A DNA stretch of 64,000 bases from contig JAYKKR010000002.1 in assembly GCA_036971615.1 (NCBI GenBank), positions 3,596,001 to 3,660,000 on the forward strand. Reading direction: 5' to 3'. The stretch comes from Amyloporia xantha. Its lineage: Eukaryota; Basidiomycota; Agaricomycetes; Polyporales; Adustoporiaceae. The position numbers and the translations under genes are program-made. Positions 10,405 through 24,000 of this stretch are shown piece after piece. The stretch's first letter is position 1. Each line of letters opens with the position of its first letter. The notes under the pieces were generated by a model. It worked only from the letters and a program-made list of their open reading frames with translations, was not told the DNA's origin and searched no databases.

Positions 10405-13400
10405 ATGGCATCTCGTCGCCCTCCTTCGACGCGCAGTCGAACAAACACGCAGGGTTCAATGCTACCACCAGCCGCAAGCAGCAGCAGGCCCCGTTCTGCA
10501 CTTGCCAAGTCAAATTCCTCTCAACGCTCAGGCTTGACCACTCCCATCGAGGAAGCCACACCGGATGTCTCTGCTCCGGCTACCCGCGCACAGAAGCAGC
10601 ATGCTCATGCGGCAACTGGCGATGACTCTGAGACGAATATCAAAGTCGTTATTCGCTGCAGGCGCCGCTCGGATCGCGAGATCCAAGAGAACTCCCCAAT
10701 CATTGTCTCGACGAATGGTCCAAAGGGTCAAGACATTACTATCGAAACAGCTATACCGGTGTCTAGCCTTGGCCTCGTCACATTGCCTCCTACCCGCACG
10801 TACCCATTCGACACAGTTTTCGGACCTGAAGCCGACCAAGCGATGGTCTATCACGACGTTGTGAGTCCAATGTTGGACGAGGTCCTGATGGGCTACAATT
10901 GCACGCTATTTGCATACGGACAGACGGGTACAGGAAAGACGTGCGTACCATACTTGAGACGGTTTCCCTTCCGTGACTGAGCAGACGTAACACCCCTCAG
11001 ATTTACTATGCAGGGTGATCTGTCCACCACGCCGATGGGAAATCCGTCGCCACAGGCTGGCATGATCCCTCGAGTCCTATTTCGTCTATTTCATCAGCTG
11101 GAATCATCTGGCGCGGACTATAGCGTCAAGATATCCTTCATAGAGCTTTATAATGAGGAGCTTCGGGACCTGCTAGCTCCCGAACTTGCTGCTCCTGTTG
11201 GGTCCACGCAACCCATGGGAATGGGTGCGCCGAAAGATGCTGCACAGGGCAACCTCAAACTTTTTGACGATGCAAGTAAGAAGGGGGTCTTCATCCAAGG
11301 CCTGGAAGAGGCTTGCGTGAAGGATGCCGCAGATGCGCTAGCGCTCCTCACGAAGGGTAGTCACCGAAGACAGATTGCGGCGACCAAATTTAATGACCAT
11401 TCTAGTCGTTCGCACTCGGTATTTTCGATCACCGTGCATACGAAAGAGACATCGTCGATGGGGGACGATCTGCTCAAAGTCGGCAAGCTCAACCTTGTCG
11501 ATCTGGCAGGATCGGAAAACATCGGGCGCTCTGGTGCAGAGAACAAGCGAGCGAGGGAGGCCGGTATGATTAATCAGAGTTTGCTCACTCTGGGAAGAGT
11601 AATCAACGCTCTGGTCGATCGGTCATCTCACGTACCTTACCGGTGAGTTGCCTTCGTCGCGTCATCGGTTTCATTTTGAATTTATGGTTGACATAGAGAA
11701 TCGAAGCTTACGCGTCTCCTACAAGATTCGCTGGGTGGACGTACAAAAACATGTATCATTGCGACCGTTTCTCCCGCACGCTGTAATATGGAGGAAACGC
11801 TGTCGACCTTGGACTACGCTATTCGAGCCAAATCTATTCGCAACCGACCGGAAGTTAATCAGCGGATGACGCGTAATTCACTACTGAAGGAGTACGTGGC
11901 CGAGATCGAGCGACTGAAAGCTGACGTACTTGCTGCGCGCGAGAAGAACGGAATTTTCTTTGCGGAGGAGACCTGGAACCAGATGATTGCAGAGCAAGAA
12001 CTGCGTGAAACAGAAATCCAGGAATCGCGAAGGCAGGTCGAGATTGTGGAGAGTCAGCTAAGGAATGTTCGCGAGGAGTTTGAGCAGAGTATCGCATTGC
12101 TGATGAGGAGAGATGGGGAACTCAAAGAGACTCGGGAGCGTCTGAAGGAGACAGAGGGAGAGTTGGAGATCAAGGATACGCAGTTGAAGGTGGTAAAGGG
12201 TGCGTTGGAAGAGGAGGTCGCGGTAAGACAGGCATATCAGGAGAGCGAAGGAAGATTGGACGAGGTGGCGACTGGCCTTAGGAAAGTCGCCAAAGAGAGC
12301 TTGGGAGATTTGGGACGACTACACGTCAAGCTAGGTGAGTAATTATATTGAGACGATGTACTGCTGCTGACGTGCGTTCCAGAGCGCAAGGCAACGATAC
12401 TCAACTCGAACACTAAGGCTGTAGCATCGAACAGCAAGATTCTCTCCACCGAGACCCAAGCTTTGACAACCAAGCTGGATGCGTTCGTGAAAATATCGTC
12501 CCAGCATCTCCAGAAGCTGCGGAGTGAGACGGAGGAGTTCCAGACTAAAGAACGCGAATCGCTGTCAGCCGTCTCTCAGCGAATCAACGAGCAGCTTGAG
12601 AAGGTCCGCGACGCTCTCCAGACTATCCATGTCCGTGAGGAGGCATCCAGCAACGCCGTGAGCACCATCCAGGGTGCTATTGCGGAGACCCAGGATAGTA
12701 TCAAGAAGGGTTTCAGTGCCTGGACGGAGGATCTGCGGACCCATTGCGAGACGACGTGCCAGGAAGCGGAGGCATCTAGTGTTGCGACCTGTGCAAACGT
12801 AAGTCGTTTGCACTCTTCCTAAAGTCGTGTTCAAACCCATATCTTCAGGTCGAGACAGCGTTCCGAGCGCTTGGCACCATCGCCGAGACTATCCTCCAAG
12901 AAGCGCAGGAGTATATTGCTACTGAACGGAAAATGCTCCAAGAAGCCAAGGCAGTGTCGGACGGCACGACCAACGCAGAAATCCTTCGGTTACAGCAACA
13001 AAATGTATTACTCACTCGTCTTCTGGAGTCAGAAAAGCAAAAGGCGGATCGAGAAAAAGACGATTTGATCAAACGAATCTCGACAATGCTTGCGGACTTC
13101 ACTGCGGCACGCGATCACAGCCTGAGAGAAGCATTCTCGGAAATGACAGAAGGTAACGGCTTAGCGGAACAAGAGATGGCGCAATCAAGCCAGGAGCAGA
13201 GCCAACGATTGGAAAATATGGTTGCCCGGGGCCGACAGTGGAGTACCGACCTAGAAAGAAGAGGAGGAGAAGGAAAGAGGACAAGGGATGGCGGTTTAAA
13301 AGTAACGTCGCAGCTAATATTATCGCATTCCGAGCTCATGATGTTCCTTAGGCTCTCACTTCTGCACGAACAGTCATCCGTAGTGGCCTTGCAGATGTGC

Positions 13401-14253
13401 AAAATACGGTGATGAGTTCATCTTCGGTGTACTCTGCTGATCTGCAGCGGCAGACTCAGAAACTCGATGCAACGTGTACCGAAGGTCAGAAGATATCTCT
13501 ATCGGCGTATTGCCAGTGGCTTATTGGATATCTGTAGCATTCGACCGCGTCTCTCGAGCGAAAAGAGCGCGAATAGAAGCCACGGAAGGGATGGCAACCG
13601 AAGCGCAGTCTGGCTACCGATTCATGCAACGCGGTGTCGCCTCGATATCGCGAAATATTGAAGCAATATCGACACGCGTCATCTCGGAAAGCTCTACCCT
13701 TGCCACAGCCACTGAGAGGTATCATTCGGGTGCTTCAAGCCACATCGGTAGTCAGCGGCAAGCAACACAATCTATCGTCGAGGAGGGAATGAGAGACGAC
13801 ATGCCCACAGGGTCTACTCCACGGAAGCGGTCCTGGAGCTACGTCGACGAATGGCAGCTAACAAAAAGCAGAGAGTCGCTCCTGAAGGATTGGCGAAGAC
13901 AGGGCTTGTCAGCAGCAAAGAGGGAGACATTCCTCGCAGAACATCTTCCCTTGCCAGATGGTGATCCTGAGGAGGGGTGCCTCGATGAAATGGTTGTGGA
14001 CGGCGAATCCGAAGAGAATGCGGAAGAGGAGGAAGTGGAGAATCGACCTCCACTAGATGACCCGCCACCGGAGACGGAGTCGCTCTCCTCTTCAGCATCC
14101 ACGACGAACACGGCGTTGCCTCAGCCAGTGCTCGCTCTCAAGAGACCAGCTAATGGCACCTATAGTAAGTCGGGACTCCCGCCTATGGGAACGCTGACTG
14201 AACGGTCGACGAATGTGATAGTTGCAAGAGGGTCAAGAAGAGTTCCACGATGA
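10405..14253 (+). CDS. Mitotic kinesin-5 motor (BimC/Eg5/Cin8 family)
   Basis: The start chosen is [17 protein letters not shown] at 10405; an in-frame upstream Met at 10327 is less likely. After a Ser/Thr-rich lead, the motor begins at [13 protein letters not shown]. The P-loop [11 protein letters not shown] is split by an intron before FTMQGD. Switch I is [13 protein letters not shown] and switch II is [17 protein letters not shown]. Coiled coil follows. Near the C-terminus a BimC box, [16 protein letters not shown] (about 13807-13855), carries the TPRK Cdk1 site used to target kinesin-5 to spindles. An acidic Ser-rich tail ends in GSRRVPR. Family knowledge: a homotetrameric, plus-end motor that slides antiparallel spindle microtubules. 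The length, over 1,100 residues by estimate, is normal. Five or more introns are visible, for example after GKT and before the tail exon near 13474. Confidence 0.95.
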
Positions 14254-14489
14254 ATTTACTGGATTTTGTAGTTCTTTGTAATGTTATTGTTTTCCTATAG
14301 TATTTTACATAGCATCCCCAGAATCTGAGCGTGAGCGTCCTAGCAGTACTCCCATTATGGTTGTACGCTGCGGCCAAGTCAGCGTCAAATACCGCTTACG
14401 TTACCCGTAGTAGCACTGCGATCGGGCGCATTCAGTGGCAGCCTTCTCGCTCTCAACGACTACCACAGCCCAACCACGTATCAAGACCC

Positions 14490-15043
14490 ATGGCACAGGC
14501 AGGCATCAAGAGTAAGTGCTCATTTCTATGAATCCCGACTTATGCTTACACTTCATTGTAGCCGTGATTCTCCTCTCATTTGTACTTGCCGTGGGGTTCC
14601 TGCTCATTATCCTATCTTGTGCATTGTGGGCCAACTGGTTGCCTCTTCTTGTTGGTGCGTCCATTCTGCACATTTTTGTCGATGAGAGCTTGCCCTGAAA
14701 GCATCCTCTAGCGCTGACATTCGTGTTTGCCCCGCTTCCCAACGCACTGTCCGCCAGCTGCGGCGGTGACGAGTTCTCGGCCGACTATGATGGCCCCGGA
14801 CGAAGTGACCTCGGTCGTTTCATCACTGCTTCTATTGTGGTGACTGGCTTCGCCTTTCCTCTTGTCCTGGCCCATTCTGAGGTGATCCGACCGGGCGCAT
14901 GTGCCATGTCGATTATTGGTGGATCGTGAGTACCCCTCCTTCGACTAGCTCAACACGAGGTCTGAAGACCGTTTAGGTTGGTGTACGGCACTATCCTGGC
15001 GTACAGTGCTACGTTCAAGCAAGAGGATTCTGAATTTGACTAA
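14490..15043 (+). CDS. VPS55: Vps55 family endosomal membrane protein
   Basis: Four exons (14490-14511, 14562-14654, 14712-14925, 14977-15043) join in phase into a 131-residue protein. It reads MAQAGIKTVILLSFVLAVGF at the start, then the four-helix membrane core with SCALWANWLPLL, FAPLPNALSASCGGD and SIVVTGFAFPLVLAHSEVI. The end is the conserved YSATFKQEDSEFD. Length and motifs match the Vps55/LEPROT (OB-RGRP) family. In yeast Vps55 works with Vps68 in late endosome to vacuole sorting. Introns have ordinary GTAAGT, GTGCGT and GTGAGT donors. It follows the kinesin-5 gene on the same strand and converges on Trs120. Confidence 0.95.
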
Positions 15044-15273
15044 CTATAAATTGTGTCGCTACATATCATCAATCCACTGTTGTATCTCTCAAGGACGTCC
15101 GAACCGGTCCTCGTGCGGACGGACTATCATACACTGACATGTACCCGTACACGTTACAGGCCACTGCTCAGCGCAGGTCGTGCAGTGGGTGTGGCCAGAA
15201 TGTCTGGTTATGAAGCACTGCCATCAGATCGCGCAGTTAAGTCGGGTGTAGATGTATGCCAAGATGTAACCCT

Positions 15274-18200
15274 TTATCGCTCCGTGAGTGCGGCCTCGAC
15301 CGCAGCTCTCAGTTGTCCTCTGCCGACCTGACCAGCATGAGCGGGGGGAGCGAGTGCGTTGATCTCAGCGGAGCAATCAAATCGCCCGCTCGTCACGAAC
15401 ACAACAGGCGTCTCTGTCACCTCGGATTTACCTGGACCTAGACGCCCTATTGGGATGTCTTTGAGAACTCCCTGGTAGATCAGGTGCTCTGCGGGCTCCA
15501 AAGACAGGTTCAGAGTAAGAACCAGCTCCGATGCTAACAGGGAGGGTTAGTGAGAATAGTAAGTATGTAGGTAGACCGGTAAATACTTACGTGACATGTT
15601 CGTGACTTCAACTCGTAGGTAGATGAACTCATTCGACGGAGCTAGGTACTTGGAGGATGACGCATCAACAGCGACAGGCTTCGATGTTTGAGATTCGTCG
15701 TAGTAGCAGAGAGACATGTGTACTCGGACTGTCTCAATTCGCAAGGCCTCCAACATGGGTAGCGTTAATCGTTGCTGACGCAAGGAAAGCTGCCCGGAGC
15801 GTGTTCCACCATTCTGTATCCATACAGATTGAGAGAGATTGTGGGTAGATATCCACATTAGACTTACCTCTCTCCAGCGCCCCCGTACTACCTTGAATAA
15901 TTCTTCTCTGTACCAGAAGAGTTCACGCTGGGCCTTTTCCTCCGCCGACGTTAGGTTTGACTTGGCTACAACGAATTGCCTATCGGACAGCGTGGGGATA
16001 GGTTTGGAAATCTGCTCTTCCAAGAGAAGCATTTTCTTGATAGGTATGATCAGACTGAATGGAAATTTATTAGTATATCGCCTGCGTGATGTAGTTGATC
16101 CGCATACCGTGAGGTTGAGCCTGGTGGGACCAGACATGTCGTTGATGCAAAGTCTGAATATACACTACCGTTTAGAGACGTTCCCGAAGGTGAACGATGA
16201 GCATAAGGGACTAACTGGGTTCACGCCTTTCGAATGTTACTTCGAAAGGTAGACCGTAAGTATTTCGCACATCAATAGAGAACAGGCACCAATCCGCCAC
16301 CTCGCCAACATTTAGAAGTGCTCTCCTAGCCTTGCCAGCGGAGTCGCGATCGTTTTCATTTGAAAGTGATGACGAAAAGGAAGTGATGGAGGAGTATGGC
16401 AGTATGTCCATCCCATGGCACTCCAGCATGTGATAGACAGTGACGACGACAGGATACGACAGCTGGCGCGTGTAGAAAACGTCCGAAGGCTCTCCTAACT
16501 CCGCGTTATGCCTGTGAACATAGGCATATGAAATATGAATTGAGCCGGTGGTACTGTGAAGAGATTTATAATCAGATCAGAATGAGTAGCAAGTCAATGC
16601 TCACCATCCCACTTTGCCAAAGCATTTCACCGTGATGGTGGCCTTTTCGCCAGGTTCAACCCGATGCGTCTCACGTCTGCCATCCCACCTGAATACTGAT
16701 CTATGTATGAGATCATATTCAGTTTCATAGGTGTCGAAGACGGACAACTCCCCATCCGCAAGTGCTTGTTGGGCAGGGGCGATGGTAGAATCATCAAAGG
16801 TCAATCGCATGAAGTCAACAGGTAGTGTCGAGACGTTTTCTAGCGTTATTCGTACTGTTGATCTGTATACGCACATCCGTCAGTAAAAAGGTCCATTCGG
16901 TAGAGATTCGACTCACGATTCTCCATCGTAGAGCATGACAGCCCCGTGCGTTAACGAAGTCCTCCTGATTCGTAGTAGGGGCTGCTCAGGCGAGACCTTG
17001 CATTCAAGGTAGCGCACGGTAATCATGTTTGACGACCCAGTCGCATTCGCTTTGCTTATTCGTTTTCTACTCCGTTCCCATGGCCGAGACTCCAAGCCAG
17101 CACGTTTGGATCGTCCAACCTCCGTGTCCATGGCGCTACGTCGTCGGAGTCGTCTGTCCTCCTCTTCCTCACTGGACAGGGGCAGTGCATACTCGCGAGG
17201 TATACCGCCAGGTGTCTGAACTGAACATCCCCGAATCACAAGTAATCCAGGTTCAAGTGCTTTACCTGACAAGACTACTGGATGGTATGTGTTGGCCGGA
17301 ACAATAACAGGGATGCTCTCTGAGTCTATACGCACACCAGACGTACTGGCAATCGAAACATCTGTTAATGCATCGTCCCAAGACATCGATAGAGGTAAAG
17401 CCCATACCTAAGAGCAAGGCTCTCCAATTGGAGATCAAATATAAATGGGTTCCGTAGAGTGACGACTACCTCGAAGCGTTCATTCTGCACTAGTATACTC
17501 TGGCCCTATCCACGTGTTGAATATCAGAACGCGAATCGCACAACTAGAGAAGTCGGAAAAGAATGACCTGTCCTGACATCAACTTTCGGGGGTTGTAGAG
17601 GAACGGATCCCTGACGCCGGCGAGTATGGGATTTACATCCGAGCGTTCATTCGACAACGATACTAGGGACATGGGCTTCTCCATGGGAAGGCGAATAAGA
17701 GGAAGCCTGGACATAGGTAACATGTCAGTAAGGCAGGCTTTAACAATAGTCGATAGTCTTACTCACGGGAGCACTTCTAGACTGACGATTGGCCGCCCAG
17801 CCCAGTACTCAACAGTACGTCTGTCACCTCTTCGGATCGCTGTAGCCAAAGCCCGAGTAGCGGTATGATACAAATGAAACTGGTCGCTCTGACTCATGAC
17901 CGGATGTAGCATCTTCAGCGAGGAGAGCGAGGATTGTGCAACTGAAAGATGGTCTGACCATATATGCATCAGTAAGGTAGAAACTCGATTGTGTCAGGGC
18001 GTAGACAAACCAGGGAGTGCCTCTGCGACCGCTATTGCTTCACGAATAATGCCTATTTGAAGTTCAGGCCAGCCAAAAGGCTCTTGATATGAATCCAAGA
18101 GGTCATCGTCCTGTTCTGCGTCATAGTCATTTGCCCTCCCATCATCTCCGGATGCTTGCCCGACGACAGTCCCGATATCGACCAGCTTGACAGCCTCGAT

Positions 18201-20206
18201 ATCGATCCCATGCACCTTGCAGATATGTTTGATAATCTTGAGCACACTCTCATTTCCGTCGACCCTCTGGTTTTCTCTGATGCCCACAGTACCTTGGCTG
18301 GTAGAACCTCCGTTAGGTGCTACGCCGCGTAATCCAAGGCCAACGCCGGTGCGCGCCACACTGCCCTCTTCACGTCCACAAACAATTAAGTCCATGATAG
18401 ACCCAAGCAGCTCCCGCAAAATGTACGCCTCCTTGCGCAGGTGGCCGAGAGCGCCATACATCCCTGCAACTGTCTGCAACACGCTGATCCGCTCGCGCGC
18501 TCCTAAATGCAGCAGCCAGGGACCGTGAACTTGGCCTAGCGTGGTCGCAATCTGCGCACGGGAAATACCCGTAATAGTTGTGAGCCGTTCCAGGTCCGCG
18601 TATGTCGTCGTTGTCTGTGGACTTCTGACGGTAATGGTGATGCCGTTAGAATCCGTGCTTGCATCAGCGGAGCTGTTAAGTGGAAGGTAGGGATTGGGTC
18701 CTGGATGCAACATATGCGCAAAAGCGGGAGGACCCCAGCCCTTAGAACACCATATTGCAAATAGCAGAGATGTATGGCGGAGAACGCATTGCACATATAA
18801 ATATGCTAGGAGGGGATAAGTGGTTTCGGGATCTGACGAAGCAGTAGTCTTATGGTAGAGGGAGATAGCTTGGACAAGCTTATCTGTGAGGTCTTGCCAC
18901 GGCTCTTTTTCGCCGATGTTGTTTGTCTATAGTTGTAGCTGTTAACAGATACTCAACTCCCCGCGCTGAAATGTTCGTCCACGAACCATTCCAGTGTTTG
19001 AGGACCAGGACTCGACCACTGGGATAGTTGCTAATCCCTCCAATGCAGAAGCATGCCACGCTACATCCTGAGGGCCCTTAAATAGAGCAATAGCTTCGGA
19101 ATACCTGAAAGAACCCATGTGAGTTATGCGTTCACAAGGAATTTGGCAAGTGCAAAATATCTTTACCATACGCTTGCATCTTGGTGTCTCCCAGCAAGTA
19201 AGAAAAAATCACCTAGCACTTTGAAGAGCCTGCCATGTGATGATACCACGCCTATTGTAGTTGGACGTTTCTTCCCAGCAGCAGGCGTCGTAGGCAAGCT
19301 GGAATGTCGGGTTGGCGCAAGGCCCGGTCCAGTAGAAATGCGTTTCAGCGACAACGGGGTTTTGGCTCGTGGTGTCCCACTGGATGTGCTCACTTCCGGC
19401 TGACTGTTACGGGACGGAAGAGTAGGCAAGGTATCGCGATGACCATTCTCAGGCTCTAGCGACCTCGGTAGCTCCGAGGCTGGTGGCAAGGTAGGGAAAA
19501 TAGTCGCGTTCAGATACTCATTTCCAAGAGGACTTTCGAGGGATTGCATCTGTTATTAGTTGAATGAGAGACGCGTAGCACTCAAGCAAGTAACGGACCA
19601 GTATCGCAAATTCCCCCAGTATCTGCGAGCATACGCCAGCAAGTAGGGTGCCAATATGCACTCTTTTGTTTCCCATCATACCGGGAATGATAACTAGGCC
19701 AGGAAATCGGTCTCCGACATCGAGGTTGGCATCAGTTTCTTCAAATACAAAACAGCTCTGTGCTACAGGAAACGTGGCTCCCTGTGCAGATAGCCCCGCG
19801 ACCGAAGTGCTGAATGCCGTCAGGATAGATGACATGGAGTCTGACTGTGAGCAGGAGGCGATACCAATGACGCCTAGTGGAAATTCAGAAGGTCGAAAGA
19901 GACTGAGGGAGTTGTGAGAGAGGGGCGGAGGGTGAGATGGATAACTTAGATGTAGGTGACCATTGGCGAGAGGGCTGGGCATAAAGCGAGCTTGCCGAAT
20001 GGCTTCAATTAGTAGGATACTTTGCATTAGGATGTTAACGGCGTACCTCTATCATCTCTCGTGTCAGCTGGTATATCACCCAGCGGTATTGTTTCGAAAC
20101 TCCTGATCTCGGAGGCCCATCTCTCGAACGTGTCCTTGCGTATGTTCCCAACAGGTAGAAGGAGAACACGAATATGTGCGAGAGATGCGAAAGCCAGCGG
20201 GTCCAT
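15274..20206 (-). CDS. TRS120: TRAPPII complex subunit Trs120 (TRAPPC9)
   Basis: The start was chosen at 20206 because it gives MDPLAFASLAHIRVLLLPVG followed by RKDTFERWASEIRSFETIPL, a typical Trs120 N-terminus. Next come ANGHLHLSYPSHPPP and FPLGVIGIASCSQSDS after an intron. The long body contains helical repeat sequence (18794-17994) and beta-rich C-terminal segments such as FIYLRVEVTNMSRKYLP and RIDSESIPVIVPANTYHPV. It ends with LGPGKSEVTETPVVFV and VGRGQLRAAVEAALTER at 15274. Family knowledge: Trs120 defines TRAPPII, the exchange factor for Ypt31/Rab11 at late Golgi. The 4.9-kb span with about a dozen introns suggests roughly 1,300 residues, normal for the family. Internal exon borders were not all verified. 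Confidence 0.9.
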
Positions 20207-20587
20207 GCAGGTCTCTTACCCACACTGCTAGCTCTTCTTTCGAGGGTAGAAAACACGCTCTGAGACAAGCAATGTTTTGGGATGGCAACTAGGGAAAGAC
20301 TATGCGAACAGTGCGAAATGGTACGTGCATACAGTCGCCCTAACCACTATCCTGCTCTGCGCGTCCAATAACGTGACTTGCTACGGTGCGCACGTCGCAG
20401 TTGTCGAGAGTTGCTAGGCTCTCGCACTCTCAGAACATTGGGACCAGAAGCATGAGTTTCCAATCCTCTGTAATCCTTGTTTTGAATCACACAGAATTTC
20501 CTCAGTCTACAAACTCTGCAGCGGTAGCTTGTTCGTTCAGGTCGGTCGGCCTACAATAGTCATCGTACACAACTGCTGGACAGAATC
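20207..20587. promoter_or_regulatory. Divergent promoter region, TRS120 / DPM2
   Basis: These 381 bases separate the divergent start codons of TRS120 (minus) and DPM2 (plus). They must hold both promoters. I see no convincing TATA box or gene in them. Confidence 0.4.
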
Positions 20588-20978
20588 ATGGTACGTGTCA
20601 GTCTAGGATACATAGATGAGTTGCTAAACAGCCTGTGGTTTGTATTGAAGAGCCGAATAGCGGGAAGAATAATGCTCCTCACCGCTATATTCATGTACGC
20701 ATATTATACTATCTGGGCTATTGTCTTGGTCAGTCGGCAGCTGCCTCTTCTTGTCGACAAACTCACTATGAAACTAGCCATTCTTTGACGACTCGAGCCC
20801 CATTCACGGCTGGTTTCCCCCTCGAGAATGGGCCATTCGCATACCTGCATTTATCTTGGTCTTTGGCATTTCTGGTGTCAGTCTTTTCTTGGGCACGGCT
20901 ATCATACAACACCACAAGAAAACACCGGCTCATGCATCAAATCGTGACACGAGTAATTATAGTCTGTCTAGGTTTTAA
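20588..20978 (+). CDS. DPM2: Dolichol-phosphate mannosyltransferase subunit 2
   Basis: Three exons fit: 20588-20590 (the ATG alone), 20651-20728 and 20778-20978. Joined in phase they give 93 residues. The protein starts MSRIAGRIMLLTAIFMYAYY, continues TIWAIVLPFFDDSSPIHGWF and PPREWAIRIPAF, and has a second membrane helix ILVFGISGVSLFLGTAI before a short basic tail ending SLSRF. Two membrane helices, the PFFD-x4-IH loop and the size match DPM2. Family knowledge: Dpm2 stabilises and anchors the Dpm1 catalytic subunit in the ER, supplying Man-P-dolichol for N-glycans, O-mannosylation and GPI anchors. The introns are 60 and 49 nt with GTACGT and GTCAGT donors. The first-exon assignment is the least certain part; translation could instead begin further in. 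It converges on the UNC80-like gene with only 76 bases between stops. Confidence 0.85.
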
Positions 20979-21054
20979 GGATATACGTACATGATCTACA
21001 AACATGATCCATCCGGGACGATATTGTACAATTCTATGGAAGTTTCAACATACT

Positions 21055-24000
21055 TCAACTCACTATCCTGCGTCCCTTCTCTGGTGCAACATCATAACGT
21101 CGAGCGGCATGCAATTTTTCTTCCGCCCGGATGTCTGTAGCAAGTTGATTGACGAAGTCTTCGAATGGGATATCAGGCGGGGGCTCCGTCAAACTGCGCA
21201 TTACTCGTACGAGCTGCATACAGTCGTGTTAGATTCGTCTCGAAGGGAGAAGCCGACGCTCACTTTGGATTCTCCTTGAATGACAGCGCGCAAACGGCCA
21301 ATGATGTCGATCTGCGACGACACATCTAATGCCACTGTGCGCGATTGGCGGAGGAATAAGAGCAGCTCCGCGACTGACGACCACATCGTTGATGCCAGCG
21401 GCTGCCAATGAAAGACTATCAGCTTCAGCATGTACATAGCGGTGAACTTGCACACCGAAACGTGGCCCGCGAGCACGTCAGCTTCGAGGACACTCATGAC
21501 ACGACCAAAGGGCGGCCATAGCTCATTCCACACCATCTTTGTGGCTAAGATTTCGCCGTCTTGCAGGACGTCAGCACTGTCAAGGTCACCAAGCCTTTCT
21601 CTTGACTCTCGATGGCTTGAGGCTGTCTTTCGGACCAATAAGAGCCATAATTTGATCGCGACATACGCGTTGCTGATCTCTACTTGGGCTGAATTTTGTG
21701 AATTGAGACTCAGTAGCTGCTGGGGCTTCTGATATGCTCCCAAAGTGTGAGAATAGGCCAAGGCAAAGATCGAGAAATATTCGAAAAGTAGAGTTGCTGA
21801 CTGCTTATGTTTATTGCGGAGAGCTGCTAGTACCAGCATGTTCCACACGCGCAGCGCGCACGGAACATGCTATGGATAGAGAAATGAGCTACGCTCCTAC
21901 GATGATTTCGATGTGCGAACCTTCAATCCGCCCACGACTGTAGGTTGGAAGATAGCCACATCTAGAAGAAGTGTTGCAGCCGCTTGCATCGTATCAAAAG
22001 TAGCTTGTGAAGAATGTCCCGTTGCGTTGTCACCATACAAGAACACGAGTGAGTCCGCGGCTAACCTATAAATCGTCTCTTCAGGTATACATGTATTTTT
22101 CCCGTTGAAGAGGTCGGCTATCACTGTGGCAGTCACAGCCTTATGCACAGGGCGAAACATACTCTTTAAGATAGTTGATCAGCTTTATGAGCAGCATGGC
22201 ATACCTCAAATAATGACGCCAGAGTGCTTAGAGTCATGCGGGTTTTCAGCGTCATAGCATCCGTCAGGGTCTCCACCAGCACAAGCACAATTGGGTTTGT
22301 CGGCGAGGGATCGACGCCTGATATCTTCGCAGCCCCGGCCTTCCTATACAAAAGCGAGGTCACTTGTACTGAACGCACCAGGCTTGCTGTGGAGACATTG
22401 CAACGAATGAGGGCTGCCCTTAGTAGAGTCTCCAGATATCCCAGAAGATCCTAGAATTGGATAGTCCGATGGTGCACAATTGATTGGGTCTAAAGAATGT
22501 GAACACGCACCCTACTCTGAGCTCTGTTGTGCTCGATAAGTGTGCACGCAATAAGAAATAAAGGGCTGGGGTCGAGCATGTCTGGAGCCCAGTCTGCCGT
22601 GCGCCTAGCAACAGTTGTAAGCCATAAACCAACCGCTGCGAATGGGTGTCAATTCGACGATTCAGCGTCAAGGTCAATCGATGGTTAGCTCTAACAGTAC
22701 CTACATTGCATCATATCAGAGCTGAAGCTGGTGTGGTGTACCACTTCCACATATATCCGCAAATTCTCAAGCACCAGCTGGAACGTTTCAGGGTCGTTCT
22801 CGAGCGACCTGGCCAAGGTATCCCGAAGAAGAGAATCTCTTAGACCTTCATGCACCGATAGGGTCTGAGTTATCTTCGGTTGAGGGGCGGTAATGGCCTT
22901 CACAACACTGAAGAAACTGGATTGCAAGGGTCGCTGTATGAAGGTGAGTTTTGTCAGATTTTCAGAAGCCATTGATTTGGACAAATAGCGCCTTTACTAT
23001 CAGAACTCATACCTTGCACAACGCGTTGAAGATACCGCCGGAGGCGAACCTAAAACGGTCGATGAGTACATTATTATACAGATCATTCACGATCTGATCA
23101 TCACATTGTGAGAGTCGTGGCCAAAAACGTTCTCGTTTGTTCTATCAGGATGTCGTCCACATTCCGTTCGTATTCCAGAGTAACCATCAGCCCTACCGCG
23201 GATTCGATAGCCTCACTGCACCATTATGCTGTCAGAAAACATGGCCTCCTGGGGAAGACATACTCACATCACGAAATTACCAATAATAGTGGGCCACCGT
23301 TTTATGAAAATTTGGCACACAGACAAAGCAAGTTGACGGAGCTCGTAGCTAAGATCAGCGAGAAGGAGTTCCAGCGTACGGTGGACCGCTCTGCGCAGGC
23401 TACCCTGAAGATGCTTGAGAGCTCGACTGTCGAAGTCGTGCTTGTATAATATGATGATCAAAGACTTCAGCATGTTTTTCAATGTTATGGAGGGCAACGT
23501 TACGATATTCTCCGCGTTAATAAAAAGTTCGAGGAGCACGTCCACAAAGACAGAGCCAGGTAGGAGAGAACACGGTGTTTCGTCCTCTGCGTACGGGCCG
23601 CCTATCAGCGAGGGTGAAATATCGTATGGCTGTGCAGAGTCAAAAACCAGCATCAAATCATTCAGACATGCATCTGCGGATTCTGGTATGGTCTTCAAGC
23701 CGCTAAAACGAATGTGAAAACTGCGACCGTTGGCGGTTGGGACCATAGAAGTATGCTGGAAGCCTAGGACTTTCACGACATGGTCTTTGATCTTGACAAG
23801 TGGAATGGGGTCGATAGAAACGCCATCTGAGACCATGCGTAAAGCAAGTGATAGAAGAGAGACCTATGAGAAGGGGGATGAGCAAGCCTAATGAAGACAT
23901 GATCTCTCCCCATACTTTAAGGATGTCTAGGTCTGGATCCACACTCGATGCATGGTTCGTGGACTTCCTTGAGGACAGCCCGTACATAGCCTACCAATAG

